Positions 26,750-35,705 of a stretch of 64,000 nucleotides of DNA are shown piece by piece; positions within the stretch are counted from its first letter, which is position 1; each line of letters begins with the position of its first letter. A model generated the notes under the pieces. The model ran no database searches. It was given only the letters and a program-made list of their open reading frames with translations, and was not told the origin of the DNA. A program made the position numbers and the translations under genes. Origin of the DNA: JAIQGF01 sp051006995 (lineage in GTDB: Bacteria > Acidobacteriota > Terriglobia > Terriglobales > Acidobacteriaceae); the NCBI GenBank assembly GCA_051006995.1, contig JBPCSQ010000028.1, positions 62,001 to 126,000 on the forward strand, written 5' to 3'.

Positions 26750-29026
26750 CTACTTGGCTACCCGCGTCTGGGTCACTGTCGGGGAGGAATTCTTACTCTC
26801 AACCAGCACCCTATCATCGCGATTATTGAAAGTCAACGAATCGCCGGTGATTTTGCCGCGTTCGGCATCAAAAATGCTAGGAGGTCCACCCGACAACGCA
26901 AAAGTCCCATTAAATGCAGTATATACGAGCTTTTCTCCGGTCGCTCGCCGGTTCGGTTGCTGGATATTAACCTCGCCGAGGGCAATCACGCGGTCTACCT
27001 GGCTCGGCCCAGCCTGACTGGCCGTAGTCGGGGTTTGGCCCCGAGGTTGCAGCAGAACATCCACCGATTTGGCCGTGATGGTGGTATCGGAGCTCCTGAC
27101 CACCACCCCTCCTTCGAAGCGTGCCAGCCGCTTCTCGTCCTGGTAGGTCAACCGGGCGGCCAAGACGTTGACGGGGGTAAGCTTTCCGTCTTTGTCCCTT
27201 TGAACGAAAACGGTGGATACGCGTCCTCTGGCGCCGGCTTGGGGGTCGCTTGCCTCAACCAGGCGATTCTGCCGGTCGAAGGTTATGCGCGGCGCCTCGA
27301 TGATGTTGGGGCCCTGCCATAGGCGGGCGCCGTCGGAGAACACGGCGAGGCCTCCCTGCCGGGTGGCTTTCAGGTCATGTGCGGTGACATGGATCGGCTC
27401 GGAGGAGGCCAGCAACGCTCCGCCTGACTGCGATTTCAGCTCGCTGTAAGTGGTTTTGACGTCTCCCGTGGCCGTGGCATCGCCGCTGCGGCGGTCCAGG
27501 CGAATACTGGCTGCGGTGGTAGTCATGCCGCCATCCACGATGCGTGGCGCGCCAGTCAGAACGAGCAACTGGTCGGAAGGCGTATAACGCGCATGGTCGG
27601 CCCATGCAGCTCGTTCCCCGGAGGGGCCGGACGCTGGCTCGGCATAATGAAAATGCCCGTCCTGAAGCAGCGTCGCTACGCCCCCGGAAGCATTGAATGT
27701 CATCTCCATATGATCGCTGGTGCTGGTTTTGTCCGGCTGGCCGGGCGACGACGAGACCACGCGGGCATCGGGCACGCCGGTGACGCGCTCCATCCGCCCG
27801 CGGCGATTGAAGGTCGCCTCAAACCGCGCCGCTGTGACGACCGTTTGAACGGCGTCCCGGCCGGAGGCGCCGGCCTGCGGCAGCACCTTCAACTGCGCGG
27901 CCCCATTGGTGACGGCCCGCTGCAAACTGCGGCCATTCGCCATGAGGAAATCCACCGAGCCGGCGGCCAATTCCACCGGATGACCGGCGCCGCGACCAGG
28001 CTGCTGCAACAGCTTCACACCGTCGCCGGCTAGCGCTTTCTGCAGCCGGTTGGCGGCGTCGAACTCCATCGTCATCTTTCCGGCGGAGCCGTGCATGGTT
28101 TGCTCGCCGGTGGATTCGAGCTGAACCCCACCGGTTAGAACCGCGGTGCGCAATCTGTTCTGCTGGTCAATCCAGGCGTCACCCCGGGGGGCGGCCGCAT
28201 GCACGACAGACGTGCCGCGCGCATCCAGTCGAACATTGCCATCGGCCACCAGGTGCTCGACCGTCTGATCATCGCGCAGGTAAATGGTAAGGGTGTTGGC
28301 CGAGAAGTCGCCGGCGGAGCGTTCCACCCGGGCCTTGTTAAGCACAGCCCGGTCGGGGCCTTTGGTGATGACGCCATGGTCGGCCGTGATGGTGGCGGCA
28401 TCGGCGCCGGTGGACTGCACCACGATGTTGCGCTCCAGCGTGAGCATGGCGGCCTTGGAGTCGTAGGTGGCGCCGAGAGCCGAACCGTTCGCCTGCGGAA
28501 CCCGAAACTCGATGCGCTCTTTGGTGCTCGCCATACCGGTCTTCTGGTTAAAGACCAGGCCGCTGGTCTTGAGGTGGATGGGATTCTTCAGCTCTGTGGG
28601 CTGGGCTTGGTCGGGACTGATGGGGCCGGCGGCGTTGCCCTCGATGTCAATGTGGACCTCGCCTTGGGCGGTGATGTTGCTGGTGGCGGGGTCATAGGCG
28701 AACTGGGAACCGTAAATTTGATCGTAGCGGTTGGCCTGTCGCCCGTACACGATGATGCTGACATCGCGCAGTTCGGCGCGCCCGCCCTCCTTGTACTGTA
28801 CTGCGCGCGAGGCATGGACGGTGAAAATGGTCCGGCCACCCTCCGACTTAGAAAGCGTGAAGCCTTGCGTGCTCTGCTGGATATTGACGCCCAGGTTCTT
28901 CGGCACTTCGCGTAGCGCGCGGTGTACGCGCATGCGGCCGTAGAAGTACACGCCGGCGACGAGCACGACCAGCGCGATAGCGCTGGTGGCAAACCACACT
29001 CTGAGCCGGGAGATGTTGACGGGCAT
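26750..29026 (-). CDS. LptC/LptA-type LPS transport fusion protein
   Basis: Membrane-anchored periplasmic protein of 758 residues. One N-terminal membrane segment (ATSAIALVVLVAGVYFYG) is followed by an LptC-like part (FTLSKSEGGRTIFTVHASRA). Several OstA/LptA beta-jellyroll repeats follow, with phrases such as DPATSNITAQGEVHIDIEG, NTLTIYLRDDQTVEHLVADG and LEATGDVKT-like turns to the end. It is far longer than LptC (about 190 aa) or LptA (about 185 aa), so one chain may form the whole periplasmic bridge. Direct coupling to lptB supports this role. Confidence 0.8.
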   Translation of the reverse strand: MPVNISRLRVWFATSAIALVVLVAGVYFYGRMRVHRALREVPKNLGVNIQQSTQGFTLSKSEGGRTIFTVHASRAVQYKEGGRAELRDVSIIVYGRQANRYDQIYGSQFAYDPATSNITAQGEVHIDIEGNAAGPISPDQAQPTELKNPIHLKTSGLVFNQKTGMASTKERIEFRVPQANGSALGATYDSKAAMLTLERNIVVQSTGADAATITADHGVITKGPDRAVLNKARVERSAGDFSANTLTIYLRDDQTVEHLVADGNVRLDARGTSVVHAAAPRGDAWIDQQNRLRTAVLTGGVQLESTGEQTMHGSAGKMTMEFDAANRLQKALAGDGVKLLQQPGRGAGHPVELAAGSVDFLMANGRSLQRAVTNGAAQLKVLPQAGASGRDAVQTVVTAARFEATFNRRGRMERVTGVPDARVVSSSPGQPDKTSTSDHMEMTFNASGGVATLLQDGHFHYAEPASGPSGERAAWADHARYTPSDQLLVLTGAPRIVDGGMTTTAASIRLDRRSGDATATGDVKTTYSELKSQSGGALLASSEPIHVTAHDLKATRQGGLAVFSDGARLWQGPNIIEAPRITFDRQNRLVEASDPQAGARGRVSTVFVQRDKDGKLTPVNVLAARLTYQDEKRLARFEGGVVVRSSDTTITAKSVDVLLQPRGQTPTTASQAGPSQVDRVIALGEVNIQQPNRRATGEKLVYTAFNGTFALSGGPPSIFDAERGKITGDSLTFNNRDDRVLVESKNSSPTVTQTRVAK

Positions 29027-29168
29027 TGGCTTTATTCTACGAGTTCCGAGTTCCGAGTTGCGAGTTTCGAGCGGCCCCCGATTTCACTCAACGCGGAACA
29101 CAGAACCCGTAACTCAGTCCGGTACTGTTATCCTGACAAGCTCGCGTTACATCCAATAGACGACCGAC

Positions 29169-30512
29169 ATGCCACCCGTAAGCCCTGTTGACAACCATGC
29201 AACTCCGGCCGCAGCCCGCGGCAAGCTGTCGCACGGATTTCGGTCGCTTCGCCACCGTAACTTTCAGCTCTTCTTCAGCGGACAGCTCATTTCGCTGGTC
29301 GGCACATGGATGCAGGTGGTGGCACAGTCCTGGCTGGTCTACCGCCTGACCGGGTCATCATTCCTGCTGGGAGCAGTCGGGTTTTCGTCGCAGATTCCGG
29401 TTTTCCTGGTTGCTCCCATCGGCGGAACCATTGCCGACCGGCACAACCGCCATCGCCTCATCGTCGCGACGCAAGTTTCATCCATGGTTCTGGCGTTTGT
29501 TCTCGCCTGGCTGACGCTGTCCGGCCGGATTCAGATCTGGGAGATTTTCGTGCTGGCGGCGCTGCTGGGCGTGGTCAACGCCTTCGACATTCCGGCGCGC
29601 CAGGCGTTCCTGGTGGACATGGTGGGCAAGGAAGACCTGATCAACGCCATCGCGCTGAACTCGTCCATGTTCAACGGGGCGCGCATCATCGGGCCGGCCA
29701 TCGCGGGTGTGCTGGTGGCGGCCATCGGCGAAGGCTGGTGCTTCTTCGCCAACGCGGTCAGCTTCATCGCCGTCATTGCCGGTCTGCTGATGATGAAAGT
29801 GCCGCGTCCCGAGCGCCCACCGCGCACCGCGTCGGCGATGGAGAACATCGTCGAAGGCTTGCAATGGGTCGCCAAAACTGGGCCCATACGGGCGCTGCTG
29901 CTGCTGTTGGGGCTGGTGAGCCTGGTGGGGATGCCGTACTCGGTGCTGATGCCGATTTTTGCCGACCAGATCCTGCACGGCGGCGCGCGCGGACTGGGAT
30001 TGCTGATGGGCGCCACCGGAGTCGGCGCCTTGCTCGGCGCGCTCACCCTGGCGATGAAGAAAGGCCTCACCGGCCTGGGCCGCTGGGTGGCAACCTGCGC
30101 CATCGGGTTCGGCGGCAGCTTGATTGTGTTCGCGTTCTCGCGGAATTTCGTGCTTGCCATGATCGCTCTAGTGCCGGTCGGGTTCACCATGATGGTGCAG
30201 ATGGCGGCCTCCAACACGCTCATCCAGTCCATGGTGCCGGACCAGCTTCGCGGCCGCGTGATGGCCTCCTACTCCATGATGTTCATGGGCATGGCGCCGT
30301 TCGGAGCATTCTTTGCCGGCGCTCTGGCGCAACATCTGGGCGCGCCGATCACGGTGGCCATCGGGGGCTTCGCCTGCATCGCAGGATCGCTGGTATTTGC
30401 CGCGAAGCTGCCGACCATCCGCACCGAGGCGCGTCAACTTATCATCGCGCAAACCATGGCCGGCGGTGATCCGCCGCAGCAGATGACCGCACGCGGAATC
30501 ACGCAGACGTAA
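29169..30512 (+). CDS. MFS exporter, EntS-like
   Basis: Transporter of 447 residues with about 12 membrane segments, of the EntS/MFS_3 group (enterobactin exporter-like). Family features are the start LRHRNFQLFFSGQLISLVGT, WMQVVAQSWLVYRLTGSS, and GGTIADRHNRHRLIVATQV as the loop 2-3 signature. NTLIQSMVPDQLRGRVMASY is the second characteristic loop. It stands alone on the plus strand, divergent from lptC/A. No siderophore genes are near, so the substrate is unknown. Confidence 0.87.
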   Translation: MPPVSPVDNHATPAAARGKLSHGFRSLRHRNFQLFFSGQLISLVGTWMQVVAQSWLVYRLTGSSFLLGAVGFSSQIPVFLVAPIGGTIADRHNRHRLIVATQVSSMVLAFVLAWLTLSGRIQIWEIFVLAALLGVVNAFDIPARQAFLVDMVGKEDLINAIALNSSMFNGARIIGPAIAGVLVAAIGEGWCFFANAVSFIAVIAGLLMMKVPRPERPPRTASAMENIVEGLQWVAKTGPIRALLLLLGLVSLVGMPYSVLMPIFADQILHGGARGLGLLMGATGVGALLGALTLAMKKGLTGLGRWVATCAIGFGGSLIVFAFSRNFVLAMIALVPVGFTMMVQMAASNTLIQSMVPDQLRGRVMASYSMMFMGMAPFGAFFAGALAQHLGAPITVAIGGFACIAGSLVFAAKLPTIRTEARQLIIAQTMAGGDPPQQMTARGITQT

Positions 30513-30516
30513 TCCG

Positions 30517-30557
30517 GCAAAAAATAAAAAGACGGCCGGACAAATGCCGGCCGTCTT
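30517..30557 (-). terminator. Bidirectional terminator between MFS and DoxX-like genes
   Basis: An 11-bp perfect stem (AAGACGGCCGG 30529-30539 with CCGGCCGTCTT 30547-30557) has a 7-nt loop. On the minus strand it runs into TTTTTATTTTTTGCC, an ideal terminator for the DoxX-like gene. It can also end the convergent MFS gene. Confidence 0.85.
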
Positions 30558-30571
30558 CCTCCCCGCATGAC

Positions 30572-30985
30572 TTACGCGGCTATCCGTGTCTCCGACCTGT
30601 CCGTACGTGAGATGCTGACCACCTGCGCCTCGCTCATTTTGGCGAGACCGAAGGCGCTGAGGCAGAGTCCCACGTCGCGCAGCGCGATATCGAAATACTG
30701 GCCGGTGGTGACCAGATTAATCGCGATCAGCAGCAGCCATACGCTCGCGAGGTAGGCGCCAAGACGCGGCCAGCGAGTAATCACCAGCAGACCGACGATC
30801 ATCTCGACTACGCCAACCGCAAGCATGAAGCTGTGGGAGTAGCCGCCCAGAATGTTCTTGGCTATCGGGCTCAGATACTTGTCCCAATCGGTCAGCACAT
30901 GGAAGAACTTATCCAAGCCGGCCAGAAATGGACCTAGGAAAAAAGCCAGCCGCAGCGACCACCATGCCGTCTCTCGATTGTTCAT
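30572..30985 (-). CDS. DoxX-like membrane protein
   Basis: Four-helix membrane protein of 137 residues, DoxX-like. ATG 30985 follows GGGAGG. Hydrophobic segments: WSLRLAFFLGPFLAGLDKFF, FMLAVGVVEMIVGLLVI, LGAYLASVWLLLIAINLV, and the helix around ALRDVGLCLSAFGLAKM. The GLDKFF and RDVGL motifs fit DoxX-type proteins, whose biochemical role is poorly defined. It is a single-gene unit ended by the terminator at 30517. Confidence 0.75.
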   Translation of the reverse strand: MNNRETAWWSLRLAFFLGPFLAGLDKFFHVLTDWDKYLSPIAKNILGGYSHSFMLAVGVVEMIVGLLVITRWPRLGAYLASVWLLLIAINLVTTGQYFDIALRDVGLCLSAFGLAKMSEAQVVSISRTDRSETRIAA

Positions 30986-31143
30986 ACAACACCTCCCTCT
31001 CGCCTCCACGCTGCCGAAGCCGCGCGGAAGCAGGATCTAGGGACCGTCTGTTGGAGCTCTGGTGATTTAGATGGCGGCCCTGGACTTGGTGTTGGGAGGG
31101 CAAACATCTGAAACTGTGGGACTTAGCAGAAGACTACAGGCTG

Positions 31144-32022
31144 CTACTTCAGTCCAGCTCTCTCTGCCGCCAGCTTGGCCAGCGAAGCCCAGTCATGCTC
31201 GCCCATGCCGCGCGCCATGGCGGAAAGGAAATTGTCGCGGAGGAGGCTGGCCACCGGCATCGGTACGTGCGCACTGTCGGCGGCGCCCACGGCGAGGCGG
31301 ATGTCTTTGAGCCCGAGCACCAGGCGAAATCCCGCCGGCTCGTACTTCTGCTGCGCGATGATGTTGCCGTAGGTGTGGTACACGGGCGCATTGAACAGGC
31401 TGCCGGTCAGGACTTCCAGCAGTTTCTCGGGTTGGACGTCGTACTTGCGGCCGAGCGCGAAGGCTTCGCCCAGGCACTCCAGCACTGACGCGATCAGGAA
31501 ATTCCCGCACAGCTTGGTGACGCTGGCCATCACCGGGTCGTCGCCAACCGGGAGCACCTTCTGCCCCATCACTTCAAACAGCGGCCGGCAGCGCTCAATC
31601 GCCTCCGGCGCGCCCGCGGGCACGATGAAAAGCTTGGCTGCGGCGGCGGCTTCGGGACGTCCAAACACCGGAGCGGAGACCATTTGTTGGCCGCGCTGGC
31701 GATGCGTGTCGGCCAGGCGCCGCGCCAGGGCGGCGCTGATGGTGCTCATGGAAATGTGCAGACCGCCGCGAGGAAGCGCCTCGGCGATGCCGTTTGCGCC
31801 CAAGACTAATTCCTCCAGCGCGCGGTCGTCGGCCACCATGGTGATGACCACGCCGGCGGCGGCAGCTTCGGCGGGAGTAGCCGCCACTCGCGCTCCGGCT
31901 TTCGCCAGTTCGTCGGCGCGGCTGCGGGTACGGTTGTAGACGGTCAGTTCGTGTCCGGCGCGGAGCAGATTCGCTGCCATGCCGCGTCCCATGCTGCCCA
32001 GACCTGCAAATCCGACTTTCAT
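31144..32022 (-). CDS. NAD(P)-dependent beta-hydroxyacid dehydrogenase
   Basis: 3-hydroxyisobutyrate dehydrogenase/6-phosphogluconate dehydrogenase superfamily protein of 292 residues. The Rossmann start is MKVGFAGLGSMGRGMAANLL, followed by VYNRTRSRADELAKAGARVA. The substrate-binding segment is SAPVFGRPEAAAAAKLFIVP, where the family has DAPVSGG. The catalytic Lys is in VTKLCGNFLIASVLE. ATG 32022 follows GTGAGG. Likely reaction: oxidation of a short beta-hydroxy acid or reduction of a semialdehyde. A glyoxylate reductase role is also possible. Confidence 0.85.
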   Translation of the reverse strand: MKVGFAGLGSMGRGMAANLLRAGHELTVYNRTRSRADELAKAGARVAATPAEAAAAGVVITMVADDRALEELVLGANGIAEALPRGGLHISMSTISAALARRLADTHRQRGQQMVSAPVFGRPEAAAAAKLFIVPAGAPEAIERCRPLFEVMGQKVLPVGDDPVMASVTKLCGNFLIASVLECLGEAFALGRKYDVQPEKLLEVLTGSLFNAPVYHTYGNIIAQQKYEPAGFRLVLGLKDIRLAVGAADSAHVPMPVASLLRDNFLSAMARGMGEHDWASLAKLAAERAGLK

Positions 32023-32181
32023 CACTTGCCTCACAAAACAACAGCCTCGCGCGGCGTTCGATAACCGCCGAAGCGGTTAAGCGCGGCACGAGGCTTGAGA
32101 ACAGTGAATGAGGATACAAGCACCTCGTCGACCGTTCCAGCGCCAATCCGCGTCGTTCGGCGTCATGATAGGTCACGACCA

Positions 32182-32214
32182 ACAAAAAAACCCTGTGTAG
32201 GGCTACACAGGGTT
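32182..32214 (-). terminator. Terminator after tRNA-Leu
   Basis: AACCCTGTGT (32189-32198) pairs perfectly with ACACAGGGTT (32205-32214) around a 6-nt loop. On the minus strand it is followed by TTTTTTTGTTGG. It lies 11 bp downstream of the tRNA-Leu 3' end. Confidence 0.85.
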
Positions 32215-32225
32215 GGAATCTTATA

Positions 32226-32312
32226 TGGTGCCGAAGAAGGGACTCGAACCCCCACACCCTTGCGGGTACATGGACCTGAACCATGCGCGTCTGCCAATTC
32301 CGCCACTTCGGC
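32226..32312 (-). tRNA. tRNA-Leu (anticodon CAG)
   Basis: Minus-strand class II tRNA of 87 nt including an encoded CCA. The acceptor GCCGAAG pairs with CTTCGGC; the anticodon loop TTCAGGT lies in a CATGG/CCATG stem. A long variable arm (TACCCGCAAGGGTG) and T-loop GGTTCGAGTCC are present. It is followed by a strong terminator. Confidence 0.95.
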
Positions 32313-32434
32313 ACATGCGGCAGAACGCCGCTTTGGCAACTCTCTATTTTTGCAGGTGCTCGCGCGGAGTGTCAAACAGGTAGCGAGCACTCCGCCACGG
32401 ACGCGCTCGCAACCTGTGTCTCGCAAATCGGAAA

Positions 32435-34276
32435 TCACTGCACCGTAATGGTGAGGTGCGTGGATCCAGACACTCCGCCCGAAGTCGCCATCACTACGAC
32501 CGTATAGGTGCCGGCAGCCGAAGTCGTGGTCTGCGTCTGCTTCTGACTTCCGCCGCAGGAGGCCATCACCAGTACCAGGACGAGCAGCATTAGCAGCGAC
32601 GCCACACGCCGCCTGCGGCCCACGCCCAACATCACGATTCCCAGCGCTCCCGGCATCCACAAGGCATAGAACGGCAGGCCGCGCGGACGGCGGGATGCGA
32701 TGGTTGGCGCAGTGGTCACCGTCAGGCTCACGGTCGCCGGCTGCGTGCCTGGAGTGACGGTCGCCGCGCTAAACGAACAGGTCATGCCGGCAGGCAGATT
32801 CGAACAGGAGAGCGACACCGGATCGGATGCGCCGCTCTCGCCCACCGCCAGGGTGAATTGCCCCGACTGACCGCTCGCCATCGCGGCCGATGAAGGTGTG
32901 GCGGCAATGGTCACGCTTTTCGCAGGAGTGATTGTGCTCGAGCCGGTAGCCGAAGATGTTCCGATGCTGTAGGCGACGGGCGCCGACATCTGGTTGCGCA
33001 GCGAGGGCTTGCCCACGGCCTTTACAAGGAGCCAGTAATTTCCGGCGGGAAAAGAAAAGCCCGACAAGTCGAGAGCCGCGGTCCCGACAGCGAAATCGCC
33101 GAGGGGCGCGAGCGCCGAGCCGTCGGCGGAGATGAAAACGGTGTAGTGGTCCACCGTGTTTTCATTGCCGGTAATGCTCCAGCGCAAGCTCGATCCTGAT
33201 ATCGCGCCGGAAACGGTGACGCAATTGTCGATTCCGGTCTCAATCTCGGTGCCTTCCTCGTAGTCGTCCCAGGTCACAAGTTGAATGGCATCGAGTTGGT
33301 TGGAGCTGTTGAACTGCGCGTTAATCTGGGCGAACGTCTCCTGCCAGGTCTGGCCGCATTGCTGGCTCATCACGCGATTGGCCGACCAGGATGCCAGGGT
33401 GTCGTTGAAGCCCTTATACGTCGCGCCCACCGTGTACAGCGAGGGGTACGACATGCCGGTGTTGTAAAAGCTGGAGAGGTAATCCAGGCCGAAATTCGGA
33501 TCCCCGGGCATGACCCAGGAGTACGATCCGCCACTCAGCGCGTGCGTGAACCCGCCATTGTTCTGGAAAAGAAAGATGGGATTGCCTGGGGTATTGGCGG
33601 AGACATAGTTCCAGTCCACCGAGTAGCTGCTGTCAATCGCGAAATTAGTAAGAACGGGCCGGCCGTTGATGCGCATGTAGGCCGGCGAACTGAAGAAGTT
33701 CGCTGAGGCGTACTGCGCAAGATTGAGCAGTGCCTGCGTCGCAGTGCAGGTCGGATAACAGGAGTACCACTTGATGGCGCCCTGGTCGATCATCAGCGCA
33801 AAGGTGAACCCGGGGTGCAGTTGCGCCTCGGCCATGTAGTTCCTGGTCTCGAGATCGTCCGCGGCTTTGCCCGGGCCATACCAGTCGTGGATGACGCCGT
33901 CGAAGCCGCGGCTGATCATGTCGTTCACCTGCGCCTTCACCACCGCGGGATCGTTGGAGTTGTAGCCGATTTGCACGTGGCTGGAGCAGTTCGTCCCCGC
34001 CCCCGTCGCGGTCGAGCCCGCATTCATACAGAACCAGCCCATCAAATGGGCGTAGATCTTGCCGGTAAAGCCGGGATAGAAGAGCGTGTGGGTGTCGACT
34101 TTGCTGACGTTGCCGGGGCCGAGGTCGCCATTGCCGGTGGCGGCGAACAGCTTCGAAGCGCTTGTGTTGTTGGAGGTTTCGGCGGCCAGGGTTGTGGTGG
34201 GGGCAGGAAGGTTGGCAGCCCGAGTAATGCCAAGCAGGGCAAGGAGCGTGCATGCGGCGAGCACCGCGTTTCGCAT
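32435..34276 (-). CDS. Secreted glycoside hydrolase-like protein (GH71/GH99-type) with Ig-like C-terminus
   Basis: Exported protein of 613 residues. A signal peptide (MRNAVLAACTLLALLGITRA) is followed by a TIM-barrel-like region (about 60-360). Its phrases GKIYAHLMGWF, ISRGFDGVIHDWYGPGKAAD, NGRPVLTNF and IQLVTWDDYEEGTEIE resemble endo-1,3-alpha-glucanase (GH71) and GH99-like enzymes. Acidic candidates lie in IHDWYG and TWDDYEEGTEIE. The remainder has fibronectin/Ig-like sequence, a membrane segment (FYALWMPGALGIVMLGVG), a Cys in a lipobox-like VMASCGG, and a final ATSGGVSGSTHLTITVQ repeat. That tail is typical of acidobacterial secreted proteins. The substrate is inferred only. Confidence 0.65.
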   Translation of the reverse strand: MRNAVLAACTLLALLGITRAANLPAPTTTLAAETSNNTSASKLFAATGNGDLGPGNVSKVDTHTLFYPGFTGKIYAHLMGWFCMNAGSTATGAGTNCSSHVQIGYNSNDPAVVKAQVNDMISRGFDGVIHDWYGPGKAADDLETRNYMAEAQLHPGFTFALMIDQGAIKWYSCYPTCTATQALLNLAQYASANFFSSPAYMRINGRPVLTNFAIDSSYSVDWNYVSANTPGNPIFLFQNNGGFTHALSGGSYSWVMPGDPNFGLDYLSSFYNTGMSYPSLYTVGATYKGFNDTLASWSANRVMSQQCGQTWQETFAQINAQFNSSNQLDAIQLVTWDDYEEGTEIETGIDNCVTVSGAISGSSLRWSITGNENTVDHYTVFISADGSALAPLGDFAVGTAALDLSGFSFPAGNYWLLVKAVGKPSLRNQMSAPVAYSIGTSSATGSSTITPAKSVTIAATPSSAAMASGQSGQFTLAVGESGASDPVSLSCSNLPAGMTCSFSAATVTPGTQPATVSLTVTTAPTIASRRPRGLPFYALWMPGALGIVMLGVGRRRRVASLLMLLVLVLVMASCGGSQKQTQTTTSAAGTYTVVVMATSGGVSGSTHLTITVQ

Positions 34277-34619
34277 CGGTTCTCCGTGGGCACACCGCGA
34301 CGAGAGCGCACGGCCATGCGCGAGCGCCGGGGTGCCGGCTGCGGGGGAAACGCGCTTGCTCTTGCGAAAGGTTGGGGAATACTAAGGCTTGGAGAAGCTG
34401 GAAGGATTACGTCGAAGGCTGTAATTGGGCTAGCCTTTTTTACTTAGTCCTGTTTCGGGAGGAGAACCGCCGGATTTTCGGCAGCGGAGTTGCCAATTTG
34501 GGCATAGCCCCGGTAAAACGTTGGGGGACAAACAACGTTCTGCACCAAAAGCTACTCCAACTGGTATGTACGAACGTCAGGTACCGGGCCCCGAGGTTAC
34601 GATTCACCAAGGAGCAGCC

Positions 34620-34862
34620 ATGCCGCCGCAGCCGAGTATGGAAAATGCCAAAATGTCCCCGGAAACCAACGCAAAACTGCGGTCCCTGGCCCATGACCTG
34701 AGCAACTCGGTGGAGACCGTCATGCAGGCCTGCTACTTGCTATCTCAGGCCAAACTCGACGACACCAACAAAAAATGGCTGGAATTGATTGACAACGCGG
34801 CCCGCGACGCCGCACGCATCAACCGGGAAATCCGCGAGATCCTGCGCTCGCAGTCACAGTAA
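34620..34862 (+). CDS. Small stand-alone histidine-kinase DHp-like protein
   Basis: Protein of 80 residues from ATG 34620, preceded by AAGGAG at a five-base spacing. Its core LRSLAHDLSNSVETVMQACY and the second helix LELIDNAARDAARINREIRE look like the two-helix dimerisation and phosphotransfer domain of histidine kinases. His sits in an HDLSN context close to the HDLNN form. No ATPase domain follows, and the frame stops at 34862. It could be a phosphotransfer relay or dimerisation partner, or a gene fragment. The good ribosome site favours a real gene. Confidence 0.6.
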   Translation: MPPQPSMENAKMSPETNAKLRSLAHDLSNSVETVMQACYLLSQAKLDDTNKKWLELIDNAARDAARINREIREILRSQSQ

Positions 34863-34957
34863 AACAGCTCTTAGCCATTAGCTCTTAGCGATTAGCTAGT
34901 AGTTTAGGTTCCGGCAGGGACCCCCAACGCTAAAGCGATACGTTTGATCAGGATGGT

Positions 34958-35036
34958 CACCGGCCTAAAGGCCGGTGCTCCCACCAGGGCCAGTGCTCCC
35001 ACCAACGCCGCTGCCACCAGTTGCTCCAGCGCTCCC
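34958..35036. repeat. Palindromic GGCCTAAAGGCC element with GTGCTCCCACCA repeats
   Basis: CACCGGCC (34958-34965) and GGCCGGTG (34970-34977) form a perfect hairpin around TAAA. Degenerate copies of GTGCTCCCACCA run on to about 35036. The tract overlaps the 3' end of the methyltransferase-like gene and so encodes its Gly/Ser/Thr-rich tail. CCGGCCTAAAGGCCGG elements are common intergenic repeats in acidobacterial genomes. Confidence 0.6.
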
Positions 35037-35582
35037 AACAACCGCTATAGAACCCTTCGCCTGCTCGCGATTCCACGGCTTCAGACGCGGCCACCAGCGC
35101 GGCACGTTGCGGCAAAACTCTTCGTAATCCGCCCCAAACTTCCGCCGCAGCGTGGGCTCCTCGTAGAGCACGACAAACAAGTGAATGGCGATCGCCAGCA
35201 GCGCCATCGCGATGAGCGCCGCCCAGCGCGCCTTACCGAACAGCATCCAGGCGCCGACGATGGCGGCGCCGAAACCGACGTACATGGGGTTGCGCACGTA
35301 GCGGTAGTAGCCGCCGACCACCAGGTGGCGCGGAGGATCAATGGGCGCCGGCGTGCCGCGCCCTACCCACGCGAAGTTGAAGATGCAGTGCGTGCCCACG
35401 ATCGCGCCCGGGATGAGGGGCACCAGTCCGAGCAGGCGCAGCGCGCGTAGGCCGCTGTAATCGAAGTTAGGGCGAATCAGGCCCAGCCAGGCAGGAAGCC
35501 AGTAAAACCACAAGCTGAGAAACAGGACCGCAACCACGATGACCTTCGCTAGGGCGAACGCGCGCGAATCACCGGCCAGCAT
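34965..35582 (-). CDS. Isoprenylcysteine/phospholipid methyltransferase-family membrane protein
   Basis: Membrane methyltransferase-like protein of 205 residues (ICMT/PEMT group). ATG 35582 (MLAGDSRAFALAK) precedes the first hydrophobic helix. The diagnostic SAM-binding motif GGYYRYVRNPMYVGFGAAIV is present, followed by LYEEPTLRRKFGADYEEFCR and VPRWWPRLKPW, both typical. The final 28 residues (Gly/Ser/Thr-rich) come from a repeat element at 34958-35036 and probably have no function. The acceptor molecule is unknown. Confidence 0.82.
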   Translation of the reverse strand: MLAGDSRAFALAKVIVVAVLFLSLWFYWLPAWLGLIRPNFDYSGLRALRLLGLVPLIPGAIVGTHCIFNFAWVGRGTPAPIDPPRHLVVGGYYRYVRNPMYVGFGAAIVGAWMLFGKARWAALIAMALLAIAIHLFVVLYEEPTLRRKFGADYEEFCRNVPRWWPRLKPWNREQAKGSIAVVGSAGATGGSGVGGSTGPGGSTGL

Positions 35583-35705
35583 GGGCAGATTATGCAAGGA
35601 TGGCAGTCGGAAATACAGTAATTCTCGACCACGGAGCACAAGACGATGGATGCAGGAGTGATAGAAACGCCTTCATGAGCCTTTGTGTCCTTTGTGGTTT
35701 CGCGA

